Shown: one piece after another, positions 7,701-16,636 of the stretch | Numbering within the stretch: the first letter of the stretch is position 1 | How the letters are laid out: each line of letters starts with the position of its first letter | NCBI GenBank assembly: GCA_028284225.1 | Contig: JANQSD010000001.1 | Coordinates: 62,001-126,000 of the forward strand | Reading direction: 5' to 3' | Length of the DNA: 64,000 nt | From: Arenicellales bacterium | GTDB taxonomy: Bacteria; Pseudomonadota; Gammaproteobacteria; Arenicellales; JAHEKD01 | Program-made: the position numbers and the translations under genes | The notes under the pieces: generated by a model | The model's database searches: none | Seen by the model: only the letters and a program-made list of their open reading frames with translations | What the model was told of the DNA's origin: nothing

Positions 7701-9119
7701 TTAGACCTTGTTTAATATATTGTTGTATTTATATGAATGTAAGATTGCTTGACAACATTCACCAAAACCTTGTGAAGCGATTACATTGATTAATGACAAG
7801 TAGTCCCTTACCTTGGCATTGAGATTTTCACTAATACTGCTGCAGATTATTGCCGGGATTTTCTTCTTAGAAACCGCTTCATAGAAATACTTTGCTTCAT
7901 TTAAATCAGTCTCATAATTAAAGTCGATCTGTGGCTTTGGGTAGTCTTGTACAAAAACAGCCAAGTCATAATCATCTTCCATCATGGTATGGAAAATTTT
8001 TTCTATTTCAGGTTTGCCCCATAATTGAGTTGTGCAATCAAGAGGGTTATTTACAGTTGCAATTTTGGGTAATAATTGCAGCAATTTTTTTTCAACACCA
8101 TTAGAAGGTTGAGGAAACGTCAATCCATATTTTTGAGCCGTTTTGCAAAATAGTGCAGCATCTCCACCAGAACATGTAAATACGGCTGTTTTCAAGCCTT
8201 TAGGCAGAATAGAGTGGGTAAGTACTTTGAGGGACTCCAATAATTGATTAGTAGAATCAGCCATGATAATTCCGTTTTCCTTAAGCTCCTCTTGAACCAG
8301 GCATAAATAATTTTCTGATCTGCCGGTATGTTGTGCGGATATTTTTTGATTCAAATCTGAATCGCCCATTTCCAGTATGACAACAGGCTTGCCTTTAGAT
8401 ATTGCAAGATTTGTGACAGCTTTGAATTTCTCAATATCGCGAATCGACTCTAAATACAATGCGAAAGCCGATACAGAATCATCATCGTTCAAAACCTCTA
8501 TAAAATCTTCGGCACCAAGCATAGCCTGATTGCCAAGACTAATAATGTGTGAAAATTCAACTGACCGCCGATTCATGCTTAAGCTCGTTGCCAACATTCC
8601 ACTTTGTGAAATTAAAGCAATGCCCTGATTAACAGCCCGACAGCCATGAAAATATGGCCATACTGCTAAGGACTTGTTTGCATTTATCAATCCGTAACAA
8701 TTAGGCCCCAATACAAGCATCTCCCCGGCAGCTTGTATTAATTGTTGCTGCTTACGCTCACCTTCACTTCCAAGTTCTGCAAAACCTGCAGCAAAACAAA
8801 TCACTGCTTTGGTATTAATGTTAGCCAGCGATTTGACTATTTCAATTGTAGACTCTCTTGAAACACCCAGAAATACGAGGTCTGGGCCCTCTGGTAGCTC
8901 ATGTATGTTGCTTAAACAATTGATACCGGCAAGTTGTTTGCGTTTAGGATTAACAGCCCAGACGTGACCTTTGAATCCAAATTGTAAACATTGCTTTGCT
9001 GCAATTTCCGCATCATCTCCACCGATAAATGCTACCGTTTTTGGATATAATAGACCCTTTAAATCGGGTTTCTTTTCTTGGACGATGCTCGTGTATTCGG
9101 TCTCTACCCTGGTATCCAT
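7701..9119 (-). CDS. NDP-forming acyl-CoA synthetase, alpha-type domains only
   Basis: 472 aa. An N-terminal CoA-binding Rossmann domain (~20-150, TVAFIGGDD and LGPNCYGL) is followed by two succinyl-CoA-ligase-like flavodoxin domains (~165-460). The phosphorylated His of the family is in SAQHTGRSEN (His264). The family makes acyl-CoA plus NTP by moving phosphate through this His to an ATP-grasp beta subunit, but no ATP-grasp domain is fused here or encoded nearby. It may work with a distant beta subunit or have another role such as CoA or acyl-CoA sensing. It sits 10 bp downstream of the cyclase-TPR gene. Confidence 0.82.
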   Translation of the reverse strand: MDTRVETEYTSIVQEKKPDLKGLLYPKTVAFIGGDDAEIAAKQCLQFGFKGHVWAVNPKRKQLAGINCLSNIHELPEGPDLVFLGVSRESTIEIVKSLANINTKAVICFAAGFAELGSEGERKQQQLIQAAGEMLVLGPNCYGLINANKSLAVWPYFHGCRAVNQGIALISQSGMLATSLSMNRRSVEFSHIISLGNQAMLGAEDFIEVLNDDDSVSAFALYLESIRDIEKFKAVTNLAISKGKPVVILEMGDSDLNQKISAQHTGRSENYLCLVQEELKENGIIMADSTNQLLESLKVLTHSILPKGLKTAVFTCSGGDAALFCKTAQKYGLTFPQPSNGVEKKLLQLLPKIATVNNPLDCTTQLWGKPEIEKIFHTMMEDDYDLAVFVQDYPKPQIDFNYETDLNEAKYFYEAVSKKKIPAIICSSISENLNAKVRDYLSLINVIASQGFGECCQAILHSYKYNNILNKV

Positions 9120-9129
9120 AGCCTGATCA

Positions 9130-11001
9130 TTAGTGAACTATTATTTTGTCGTTTGTAATTCGATTATTCTGTTTAAGGTTATTTTGATAAATCAATTCTT
9201 CTTGATGATTGGGGATAGCTAATCCGCTTTTTTTCAGCCCTTCTGCCATATGTGTTCTGTCCGCTTCGAGCATGAAAGGACAAGCATAGTTTAAGAACCA
9301 AAATACATAGTCGGATTGATCGGAGTTTTCTATACCTTTCCAGATTCTTGAGATTTTCTCCAAAAATTTTTCTGCATGATTTTTTGCATTATCTTGGTCT
9401 CCTATGTGCCCATAACATGCGGCAATCCAACCGTCACATTCTGGAAATAAATCCTCAACTTTTAACAGTAATTCAAGCGCTTTCTCATAATTCCTCATAA
9501 TAAAATGAGCACCCCCAAGTACATCCATATACCAGTCTGGATGTTTCGGGTTTAATTCCATCAAATGTTTGCATATACGTATACTTTCTGATGATTCTCC
9601 CATATACATAATAGCGTAGGCTCTTAGTAACAAGATATCGGGGTCATTCCCATTTTGCAGTAATGCTTTTTCAAAGTGCTCATTAACTAAATTAAAATCA
9701 TGCGTGGACAAGTAAGTCCATGCCAGATGGGCGTGAGCACGAGGTAAATTGTTATTTAGCAAGAGCGCCTTTTTAATTAGTTTACGCCCATATAGTATTC
9801 TTTCTAATGGATCAATTCCCCAGCTTGAGTAAGCCCAGTTTATTCCGTGAATTGCACCTAATATAGAATACGGATCTGCAAATTCTGGATCAAGCTCGAT
9901 CGCTCTTTCTAATAATTCTATTGCTTTCTGGTCAGTTTCCTCGGTTTTTTGACGATACAAAGAGCGCCCTTGTATATAGCAATCATAGGCATCGAGACTA
10001 ATAAAAGATTTACGCTGGGAGACATTTAATTCACGATTTTCTATATGCACAGGCAGCTTGCTGGATAAGTCTCTGGCAATGGTATCTTGTAAATCGAAAA
10101 TATCATTCAGATCTGAATCATAGCGGTTAGCCCAGATTTGCTTGCCATTTGTGGTTTCTAATAAGCGAGCATGAATTCGAATCTTGCTTGAATATTGAAC
10201 GATGCTGCCTGCAATTACATAATCAATTGCATATGTTCTGCCTGCCTGTTTAATATCAAGAGGGGTGGTTTCATCGTCACTCGTTATATCTGTGTTGATT
10301 ACTGTTACTTCGGTGAAGCGACCAAGTTCAGTCATAACGTCTTCTGCTATTGATTGCTGCAATATTTTTGCGCCCGAGTCGTTTGATTTGCTCAAAATTT
10401 TGAAGGGAAGCACTGCAACTGAAGAGTTTAGTGCTGCAAACTTTTTATGGTTATAAGCCTCATGAAAGTCAATTTTATTATTTGTCCATTGCACTCCAAA
10501 AATCGAGACACGACCCACTACGGCTTGTAAACGCCTTGAGCCCAGCGAAATGAAATCGAAATCTTCTTTGTCGTTAGTGTTTTTGACAACACTCTCAGAG
10601 ACCCATATACCGCCAACATCTGCTGATTCTTCTAGACGTGAAGCAATGTTTACTGCATGTCCATGTAAGAATTTATTGGGTGCGTCATACCATGCATGAC
10701 CATGATTAATACCAATTCGCACCTGGATTTTTTCGTATTTTCCTCGGTGCTTATTGAAATCGGCAATTGTGTCCTGAAGTTCTATAGCGTACGATACCGC
10801 TTGTTCCGGTTTCCTAAACCAGGCCAACATGCCATCGCCTTGACGGTGTACCTTGGTACCATCATAAACAGCTAAAATTGGTTCAACAATTTCGAAAAAA
10901 AGATTGTTTATCTCTACACCGGATTTTTCTTCATCAAGCTGTGTGAGACGGGTATAACCCGCCACATCAACAAAAAGTATAGTGGCGAGTATGTTTTTCA
11001 T
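9130..11001 (-). CDS. Class III nucleotide cyclase-like domain fused to TolB-like/TPR region
   Basis: 623 aa. The N-terminal class III cyclase domain (~1-175) keeps both metal aspartates (Asp12 in FVDVAGYT, Asp56 in RQGDGM) and the transition-state Asn118/Arg122 pair in HAVNIASRLE. Both purine-specifying positions are changed: the usual Lys is His52 and the usual Asp is His115. Next comes a FlgO/TolB-N-like region (~190-330, SVAVLPF ... YVIAGSI ... IHARLLETTNGKQIW), then a TPR array to ~570. This is the common adenylate-cyclase-TPR architecture. No membrane segment is seen. Activity and product are uncertain because of the two His replacements. Confidence 0.85.
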   Translation of the reverse strand: MKNILATILFVDVAGYTRLTQLDEEKSGVEINNLFFEIVEPILAVYDGTKVHRQGDGMLAWFRKPEQAVSYAIELQDTIADFNKHRGKYEKIQVRIGINHGHAWYDAPNKFLHGHAVNIASRLEESADVGGIWVSESVVKNTNDKEDFDFISLGSRRLQAVVGRVSIFGVQWTNNKIDFHEAYNHKKFAALNSSVAVLPFKILSKSNDSGAKILQQSIAEDVMTELGRFTEVTVINTDITSDDETTPLDIKQAGRTYAIDYVIAGSIVQYSSKIRIHARLLETTNGKQIWANRYDSDLNDIFDLQDTIARDLSSKLPVHIENRELNVSQRKSFISLDAYDCYIQGRSLYRQKTEETDQKAIELLERAIELDPEFADPYSILGAIHGINWAYSSWGIDPLERILYGRKLIKKALLLNNNLPRAHAHLAWTYLSTHDFNLVNEHFEKALLQNGNDPDILLLRAYAIMYMGESSESIRICKHLMELNPKHPDWYMDVLGGAHFIMRNYEKALELLLKVEDLFPECDGWIAACYGHIGDQDNAKNHAEKFLEKISRIWKGIENSDQSDYVFWFLNYACPFMLEADRTHMAEGLKKSGLAIPNHQEELIYQNNLKQNNRITNDKIIVH

Positions 11002-11045
11002 ACTGATAAGGTTTAGTTAATAACTATAAAAATATACTATAAATT

Positions 11046-12212
11046 TTAGAAAATAACTTTTTCATTTGAAATGCTATTTATATCAATACTATTGCTTACC
11101 CTGTTGCTGACAGTGTTCATGTTTTTGCTAATGCCATTTATTAATTCGGTGTTAAGTTCAGCTACAAGGCCTCTTCTGCTATCAGGAATACTCGATATAT
11201 TTGTCAATTCGTTTCTATATAAGGCAGCGATTAAATTAATATCGTTTCTACTTTCGGAGGCCGTTTTTTGGTTAACCTCTGTCAATAACTCAGCCTCAAG
11301 TTCATCTGCTTCTTGGTCTTTACCCTGGGCTCTTAAAATTTGCACCTTAGTCAATTTCGCAAAAGCAGAAAAATGCGCTGTGTTATTAGCATCGAGATTA
11401 ATTTTTTTAATTTCATCAAAAGCCTTTTTCAAATAATCTTTTGTAACATCAGCTGTTGGGTCAATAGATCGATTATGATAATAACCGCTCTGATATATGT
11501 AAGCTGTAGACCAGAAAAACTCGGGTGGATAAATTTTTTCAAGTAAATATTCAGCAAATTCGAGACCGTCAGTTTTGTTCATTATTTCTTTTTGTATCGC
11601 TTCTAACTCTGATGCTGACAAATTGTCATTTTCTAGAGCAAAACGATGTTTGTTATATACAACCGGATTGCGTAGTACTTGTTCGTCCTCGAAGTCTGTA
11701 ATTGATAGTTCATTGTCACCAAAGCCAATTCCTTCCAGATAAGCATCGGCAAGTGCCTCAGCATATTCAAGTAAGAACCAACTGGAGCGTTCCATGGGAT
11801 CAGTGTTTGTTAGATAATTTTTTCTGGCTAATTCATAGTGTTTCAATGCTTCAACATAATTTATAGGATTTGCATTCAAATAATAAAAAGCTATTGTCCA
11901 ATGACAAGTGTAGTCATTTGTTATGTCTTCGCTTAAGGCTTCTTGAGATAAGGAGAACGCGTCAGAAATATAATTGTCTTTTTCTGGGCTGGGTTCTAGT
12001 TGTCGGGCAAGGAGTAGCATCGTATAGGCTAGTTCGTTTTTTGCGCGCGGATAAGTTCCATTCTGATCCTCGACAATCTGGATTGATTGTTTCAAATATA
12101 CTATCGATTCACTTAATGAGTCAGGTGAAAATGTAGCTTGTCTTACGGCTCCTTTAATGAATAGTTTGTGAGCTTCCGCTATATAGTTTCCATTTACTAT
12201 TGGTCTTGTCAT
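11046..12212 (-). CDS. Hypothetical TPR-like protein
   Basis: 388 aa, mostly alpha-helical, with repeated helix pairs such as AEAHKLFIKGAVRQAT, ESIVYLKQSIQIVE and NYVEALKHYELARKNYL that resemble degenerate TPRs through about residue 330. No signal peptide or membrane helix. I do not recognise a named family. It lies 44 bp upstream of the cyclase-TPR gene and 52 bp downstream of the amine oxidase, all in one direction, so it is probably part of the same transcript and may be a scaffold. Confidence 0.75.
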   Translation of the reverse strand: MTRPIVNGNYIAEAHKLFIKGAVRQATFSPDSLSESIVYLKQSIQIVEDQNGTYPRAKNELAYTMLLLARQLEPSPEKDNYISDAFSLSQEALSEDITNDYTCHWTIAFYYLNANPINYVEALKHYELARKNYLTNTDPMERSSWFLLEYAEALADAYLEGIGFGDNELSITDFEDEQVLRNPVVYNKHRFALENDNLSASELEAIQKEIMNKTDGLEFAEYLLEKIYPPEFFWSTAYIYQSGYYHNRSIDPTADVTKDYLKKAFDEIKKINLDANNTAHFSAFAKLTKVQILRAQGKDQEADELEAELLTEVNQKTASESRNDINLIAALYRNELTNISSIPDSRRGLVAELNTELINGISKNMNTVSNRVSNSIDINSISNEKVIF

Positions 12213-12264
12213 GAAAATACCCTCAATATTAGTTTTGTTGATTTATATAAAGTAAATTTATTCC

Positions 12265-13803
12265 TCAAATCGAGTCATTGAGATACTTGCAGTCATTTGG
12301 TTTGTCATACTCGTTGGCTAGGTGTCGATTTGTATAACAATTATCTTTTAGAGCTGTGATCCGGAAAATCTTTTCAAGTAGCTCTTGGGCTGTCTTGCAA
12401 CCTGATTGGTGCGCACCAGAAACGGTAGCCCAGTCAGTCTTATGGTGAGCCTCTCCGGCAAAAAAGATTCTGTCGTTAATTACACTAAATTCATCACTAA
12501 ATAAATGCTCTCTATCGTCTGTTTTGGGGTTTGCGGATGCGAAAGAGCCTAAAGTAAAGGGGTTTTTACTCCAGCCCGTACTGATTATGTTGTTTTTATT
12601 TAATGAAATATCTTTACCCGTCATTTTCTTTATCGAGACTTGTATTTTCTGAATGATTTTGTTCTCTAATAACGGTATGTTTTTGTCGACAAGATTTTCA
12701 GCTAACATACCCCCGACATCAGCATAAACTATATTGCTGCCAAAGACGTTCGTAATAAATAGAATTCCATCAGTTAGTGCCTGTAACTCATTAGAATTAT
12801 TATTGATTTTTATGAATGCATATTTGTGTTCACCTATTTCAAAAATATCTTGCCCAAGATTGAGAATAACTCGTCCGTAGTGTCCCATTGGAACATTTTG
12901 GTAAATTTCCGTGTGCCTATCTGTCCAACCCCCAATTTTAATATGCGAAACGGATGATGGTCCGGAGTTGTGGACCCCATTTGAAACGGTAACAATGCAT
13001 GACTCAGCTTGTAACTCTTCATTCTTATTAGTGATAACTTTAACTTGATCATTTCTAACATCAATTATTTTCACTACAGTTTGCTTGATTAGTTTTACAG
13101 GATTTACTTTGGTGCCATCAAACAGGTCAATTGCTGAACGTTTAAGTAAGTTTCCATAGCCATTTTTACATACATGATCTGGGTTGTATTCAGTGTTCCA
13201 GGGACTAGACTGGTAATCGGAGTTAGAATATCTGGACCATTCTTTTCCCATATCAAAATTTCCAATAACTAGACCTATAGAGTCGTCCCATTCATCTTTA
13301 GCAGATTGCAAATCGGGTTCATAACCATGTAAAACGCTATTAACATAGAATTGACTTAATAGCCTATGTTGGCTGTTTGTTGAAAAGTAATTGCCGGCTG
13401 CACGAAAGCCAACATCTCCTGCGAATATATTTTCTACGTGCCTTAATCTTTGTTTGAAGTTGCTTGCATCCTGATTCAGGATTGAAACTCTTGAATCGCT
13501 ATGCAAATTTACGTTTTCAACGTCAAACGGCATATAGTCATCGTTGAGTTGGATTAATTCGTAGTTGGAATCACTTAAAGCATTGGCATAATGAAGAAAA
13601 ACATTTCTAGTTCCGTAATGAAGCCAATGTGCTCCAAGATCACAATTATGCCCCCAGGCTTCAATGGTTTTAGCTCTGCCGCCTATAGAGCTAGATGCTT
13701 CAACAATAGCGACTTTTTTCCCATGTCTTTGTAGAACTCTCGCTGCGGCTAATCCTGCTGCGCCAGCACCAACTATAATTACATCATAATTTGTTGTTGT
13801 CAT
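12265..13803 (-). CDS. Flavin-containing amine oxidase
   Basis: 512 aa. The N-terminal dinucleotide-binding motif VGAGAAGLAAARVLQRHGKK and the following VEASSSIGGRAKT (8-46) are diagnostic of the MAO/polyamine oxidase family; GAHWLHYG is the next conserved block. The C-terminal FAD block RIFFAGEAHHKTDWATVSGA is present near residue 460, without the Cys that binds FAD covalently in mammalian MAO. No signal peptide. It would oxidise a primary or secondary amine to an imine with H2O2. A GAGGG Shine-Dalgarno precedes the ATG. Directly upstream is the tiny ORF pair at 13855-13994. Substrate unknown. Confidence 0.88.
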   Translation of the reverse strand: MTTTNYDVIIVGAGAAGLAAARVLQRHGKKVAIVEASSSIGGRAKTIEAWGHNCDLGAHWLHYGTRNVFLHYANALSDSNYELIQLNDDYMPFDVENVNLHSDSRVSILNQDASNFKQRLRHVENIFAGDVGFRAAGNYFSTNSQHRLLSQFYVNSVLHGYEPDLQSAKDEWDDSIGLVIGNFDMGKEWSRYSNSDYQSSPWNTEYNPDHVCKNGYGNLLKRSAIDLFDGTKVNPVKLIKQTVVKIIDVRNDQVKVITNKNEELQAESCIVTVSNGVHNSGPSSVSHIKIGGWTDRHTEIYQNVPMGHYGRVILNLGQDIFEIGEHKYAFIKINNNSNELQALTDGILFITNVFGSNIVYADVGGMLAENLVDKNIPLLENKIIQKIQVSIKKMTGKDISLNKNNIISTGWSKNPFTLGSFASANPKTDDREHLFSDEFSVINDRIFFAGEAHHKTDWATVSGAHQSGCKTAQELLEKIFRITALKDNCYTNRHLANEYDKPNDCKYLNDSI

Positions 13804-13854
13804 TTTTTCCCTCTGTGTTTTTGGTTTGTAATAATTAAAAATCCATGATTAACA

Positions 13855-13994
13855 TTAACCCTGCAAAAAGCTGTTTTTGTTTGAACCAGTGACTGCTATT
13901 GCATCATCATCGGGGTCAAACCAGCCGAATACATCTTTTATCCATGTATATTGTCCGACTTTATTTGTTTTAAATTAAAGTTATTCGGTTCCAT
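13855..13994 (-). pseudogene. Small peptide gene with a -1 frame break upstream of amine oxidase
   Basis: A strong AAGGAGA Shine-Dalgarno 6 bases before an ATG (complement 13992-13994) starts an 18-codon frame (MEPNNFNLKQIKSDNIHG, stop at 13938-13940). The -1 frame then stays open to a TAA at 13855-13857 with protein-like composition, including VGQYTWIKDVFGWFDPDDD and AIAVTGSNKNSFLQG. That second frame has no start codon of its own. The overlap holds T TTA AAA (13974-13968), an X-XXY-YYZ slippery heptamer in exactly the register needed to join the frames into about 46 residues. A one-base deletion in the A-run, an assembly error or programmed frameshifting would all explain it. Family not recognised. 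Confidence 0.5.
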
Positions 13995-14686
13995 TTATTC
14001 TCCTTACTATTTTGTGTCGTAGCTTTGCTTTAAAATGTCCATTTGTTTTGAGAAGGCTGCCTAATCAATGTAACACTTAAAACTATTGAGTCCCATCATA
14101 CAGAATTTGTTCAGTTAAAAAATAGCAACATATCTAAAGCTATACAGAAACATTACTAAAGATATATGTTTAGGATCAACTGTAACCAAATGAAACAACA
14201 AATCTGACGATTGTGTTAATCGAGTTAAGTTTTCCTTTGCGAAACACCTAAAAACGGTACTTCAATTCTTTAAACATAAGTTGAATTAGTCGGCTTGATT
14301 AAGCTTTTAAGATGGTTTTCGAATTTTAATTTGTTTGTTAAGTGAACTTTTTCTTGAGGTTATATACTATAGTGAAGATAAGTTGTAGTTATTTGTTTAA
14401 CTTGTCTAAGGCGCTCATTGCCTATAGTTATTAGAACGTTCTATGTGTGACTCCGCAGCCATTGTGCCAACTCGATTTCATCGACAATGCCTTGAGCTGC
14501 TTTGATGATTGGAGCCTGCCTGCGCAGGCATGACGTGATGAAGTGTATAGAGCGGAAATGAGAGTTAAGTTCTATACTGGCTTTGACTGGATTTGATTTA
14601 TCACGGACAGTAGTGGGATCGAATTTGGATAATATTCTGTTATTTGTCTGTAACCGTTAAGTTTCAGTTTTTTATGAGGCCTGAGC
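13995..14686. other. AT-rich intergenic region, no gene recognised
   Basis: 692 bp between the amine-oxidase leader and the response regulator, both on the minus strand. I find no convincing ORF on either strand. It contains a short GC-rich perfect palindrome GCCTGCGCAGGC at 14518-14529 followed by ATGACG, resembling the second half of the REP-like composite near 19.3 and 31.5 kb. The promoter of the minus-strand peptide/amine-oxidase operon should lie in its left part, but I cannot assign -35/-10 boxes with confidence. Confidence 0.5.
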
Positions 14687-15331
14687 TTATATGAGGTTGA
14701 GTTCATTTACTTTAATGACGACCTGTGTGCGGCTGGAGACGCCGAGAACTTTAAGTATTGTTGAAACATGAAGTTTTACGGTGCCCTCTGATATTTCACA
14801 TATAGTTGCAATATCCCTATTCGAATGTCCTTCGGTGAGCAGTTTCAAAATTTGTATTTGCCGTTGGCTCAGCTTATCCAATATAGACGATATTTTATGA
14901 TTGGGTTGCATGATTTGGTTATCATTTCCAAGTTGTGAAAGCATATCGGCAGATATATAAGTATCACCATTTAAAATTGATTTTATTCCTGTTAAAAACT
15001 GCTGCTTATCAGAGAATTTAGTAATGTAGCCTTTGCAACCATTTTCTATGGCTGTATTCAGATCTTCGATGTCAGTTGATCCGGTCAAAATCAAAATAGG
15101 TGTTTTTTTGATTTTAGAATGACTAAAAGGAAAGCAATTCCAGAGTTGTTCAGCAGGGTAAGACAAGTCTAAAATAAGCAGGTTAATATCTTTATAATAT
15201 TTGAGTAGACTTTTAGCTTCGTTGACGGTGGAAGCCTGATAAATGATTACCTTCAAGCCTAACTCTTCCAGAACGGTAGCGATAGCTTCACGAAATAATA
15301 TGTGATCATCGACTAATAAAATTCTTAGCAT
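14687..15331 (-). CDS. NarL/LuxR-family response regulator
   Basis: 214 aa. The receiver domain is complete: acidic pair Asp8-Asp9, phosphoacceptor Asp55 in LLILDLS, Thr83, and Lys105 in GYITKFSD. A short linker leads to a GerE helix-turn-helix (~150-210, LSQRQIQILKLLTEGHSNRDIA and SEGTVKLHVSTIL). An AAAGGAT Shine-Dalgarno precedes the ATG. No cognate histidine kinase is in the window. It is divergent from the tyrosinase gene across 490 bp and upstream of the amine-oxidase operon, so it may control either. It resembles the degenerate-receiver regulator at 5585 in size and HTH. Confidence 0.9.
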   Translation of the reverse strand: MLRILLVDDHILFREAIATVLEELGLKVIIYQASTVNEAKSLLKYYKDINLLILDLSYPAEQLWNCFPFSHSKIKKTPILILTGSTDIEDLNTAIENGCKGYITKFSDKQQFLTGIKSILNGDTYISADMLSQLGNDNQIMQPNHKISSILDKLSQRQIQILKLLTEGHSNRDIATICEISEGTVKLHVSTILKVLGVSSRTQVVIKVNELNLI

Positions 15332-15822
15332 TACTGATCCTTTGCTCTCATTAGCTAATTAATATACTGGCAAATAAAGCTGGACGTAACTCAACTTAAG
15401 TCATGGATTTTGTGGTCTATTGATGTATTGAAAAATTGTTGGTTTTCGTTTATATGCGCTGTCTATCCTGGTGTCTGAAACTGAAGAATCTTATCTGTTT
15501 CTATTTGCTGTTGTAACTATGTCTTTAGTTATAAGTTTGGCTAGACGAATAGCATATTTTAAAAACCGTTTCGTCCATGCATGATTGCATGATGACAATA
15601 TAATAAAATAATATGGAAATGTAGAAGTGAGTTTTGTTAATTTACAAATTTTCAGCACTTCCAGAACAGTATAAAGAATAATAATAAGGTTTTACTGCTC
15701 TCATTTTGCCAGAAGTATTATAGCTTCTGGCTTTTTTATTTGGACAGATGAAAAACTTCAGCAGTTTTAACGTGCTTTTTATGAGAAAATAAAATTTCCT
15801 AAATAATAATATGGAGGTGGAA
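15332..15822. other. Divergent intergenic region with long leader of the tyrosinase gene
   Basis: 490 bp between the divergent response regulator and the tyrosinase gene. Apart from the terminator-like hairpin at 15708-15737, I see no gene. Because that hairpin points toward tyrosinase with no gene upstream of it on the plus strand, the region may hold a promoter and a conditional leader. Confidence 0.45.
15708..15737 (+). terminator. Intrinsic terminator in the leader before tyrosinase
   Basis: Perfect 8-bp stem GCCAGAAG / CTTCTGGC (15708-15715 and 15724-15731) with an 8-base loop, then six T residues. It lies 85 bp upstream of the tyrosinase start and is oriented to stop plus-strand transcription, yet no plus-strand gene precedes it. 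It could be an attenuator or the end of an unrecognised small RNA. Confidence 0.7.
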
Positions 15823-16623
15823 ATGGGTATTCGAGAAAATATCCGTAATATGCCTGATTTCAAACTCACAGAGTTTAGAGAAACCCTTGGTGAAATGATG
15901 CAGCTCAACGATGAACGTGGTTACGCTCATTTTGCCGGTCTGCATGGTTTGCCGTTGCCGGCTTATTGTCAACATGGTGATGGACGTAGTCCGGATTTGC
16001 TGTTCTTACCGTGGCATCGGGCGTATTTATATTTTATGGAGTTAGCGCTTCAGGACATTAATCCAAATGTCAGTTTGCCCTGGTGGGACTGGACTAGCGA
16101 TACATCCCATAGTGAGGGTTTGCCTGAAGCTTATAGTTTCAAGGAGGTTGATGGCGTGCCTAATCCGTTAAATGAAGCAGCAATTCCGAACTGGGATGAT
16201 CAAATTATTCGCATTGTACGCATGCAGTTACCAGGTGTGATCAGTGCGCGAGGTAACCCTCCACGTACGCTTCGTGATCCTGATTTGCCGGATGAACTGC
16301 CGCGTAAAGCGACTATTGATGACATAATGCTGGCACCGTCTTACGATGATTTTTCACTAAGATTGGAAAATGTCCACGGTGCGGTTCATGTCTGGGTGGG
16401 GGGCAGTATGTCTTCGGTTCCTGTTGCCGCCTATGATCCGATATTTTGGGCACATCACTGCATGATTGACCGTCTCTGGTATTTATGGCAGATATCGGCT
16501 GTTGGTGTGCCGCCACCACTGTCAATTATCAATACTGTTTTAGAACCGTTCAATGTAACTGCTGGTGAGATGTTGAATATCTCTAGTCTTGGCTATGATT
16601 ATGCTAGCCAAGTGATTTCATAA
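15823..16623 (+). CDS. Tyrosinase (type-3 copper, central domain)
   Basis: 266 aa from ATG-15823, chosen because GGAGGTGG sits just before it; an ATG at 15811 is in frame but overlaps that site. CuA ligands: probably His41, His51 and His65 in the LPWHRAYLYF block. CuB: His185 and His189 in VHGAVHVW and one of His211/His212 in FWAHHCMIDRLWYLWQ. The Cys49-Gln-His51 triplet fits the Cys-His thioether of fungal-type tyrosinases. The end (LEPFNVTAGEMLN, SLGYDYASQ) is where longer family members continue into a C-terminal domain, here encoded by the next gene. No signal peptide. Likely role: phenol hydroxylation and diphenol oxidation. Confidence 0.9.
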   Translation: MGIRENIRNMPDFKLTEFRETLGEMMQLNDERGYAHFAGLHGLPLPAYCQHGDGRSPDLLFLPWHRAYLYFMELALQDINPNVSLPWWDWTSDTSHSEGLPEAYSFKEVDGVPNPLNEAAIPNWDDQIIRIVRMQLPGVISARGNPPRTLRDPDLPDELPRKATIDDIMLAPSYDDFSLRLENVHGAVHVWVGGSMSSVPVAAYDPIFWAHHCMIDRLWYLWQISAVGVPPPLSIINTVLEPFNVTAGEMLNISSLGYDYASQVIS

Positions 16624-16636
16624 GGAGGATCTAAGC

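Noticed and set aside
11071..11436. 121-codon plus-strand hydrophobic frame inside the TPR-like gene
   Set aside because: Antisense shadow of a helical Lys/Glu-rich protein, which typically reads as Leu/Ser/Phe-rich; no ribosome site.
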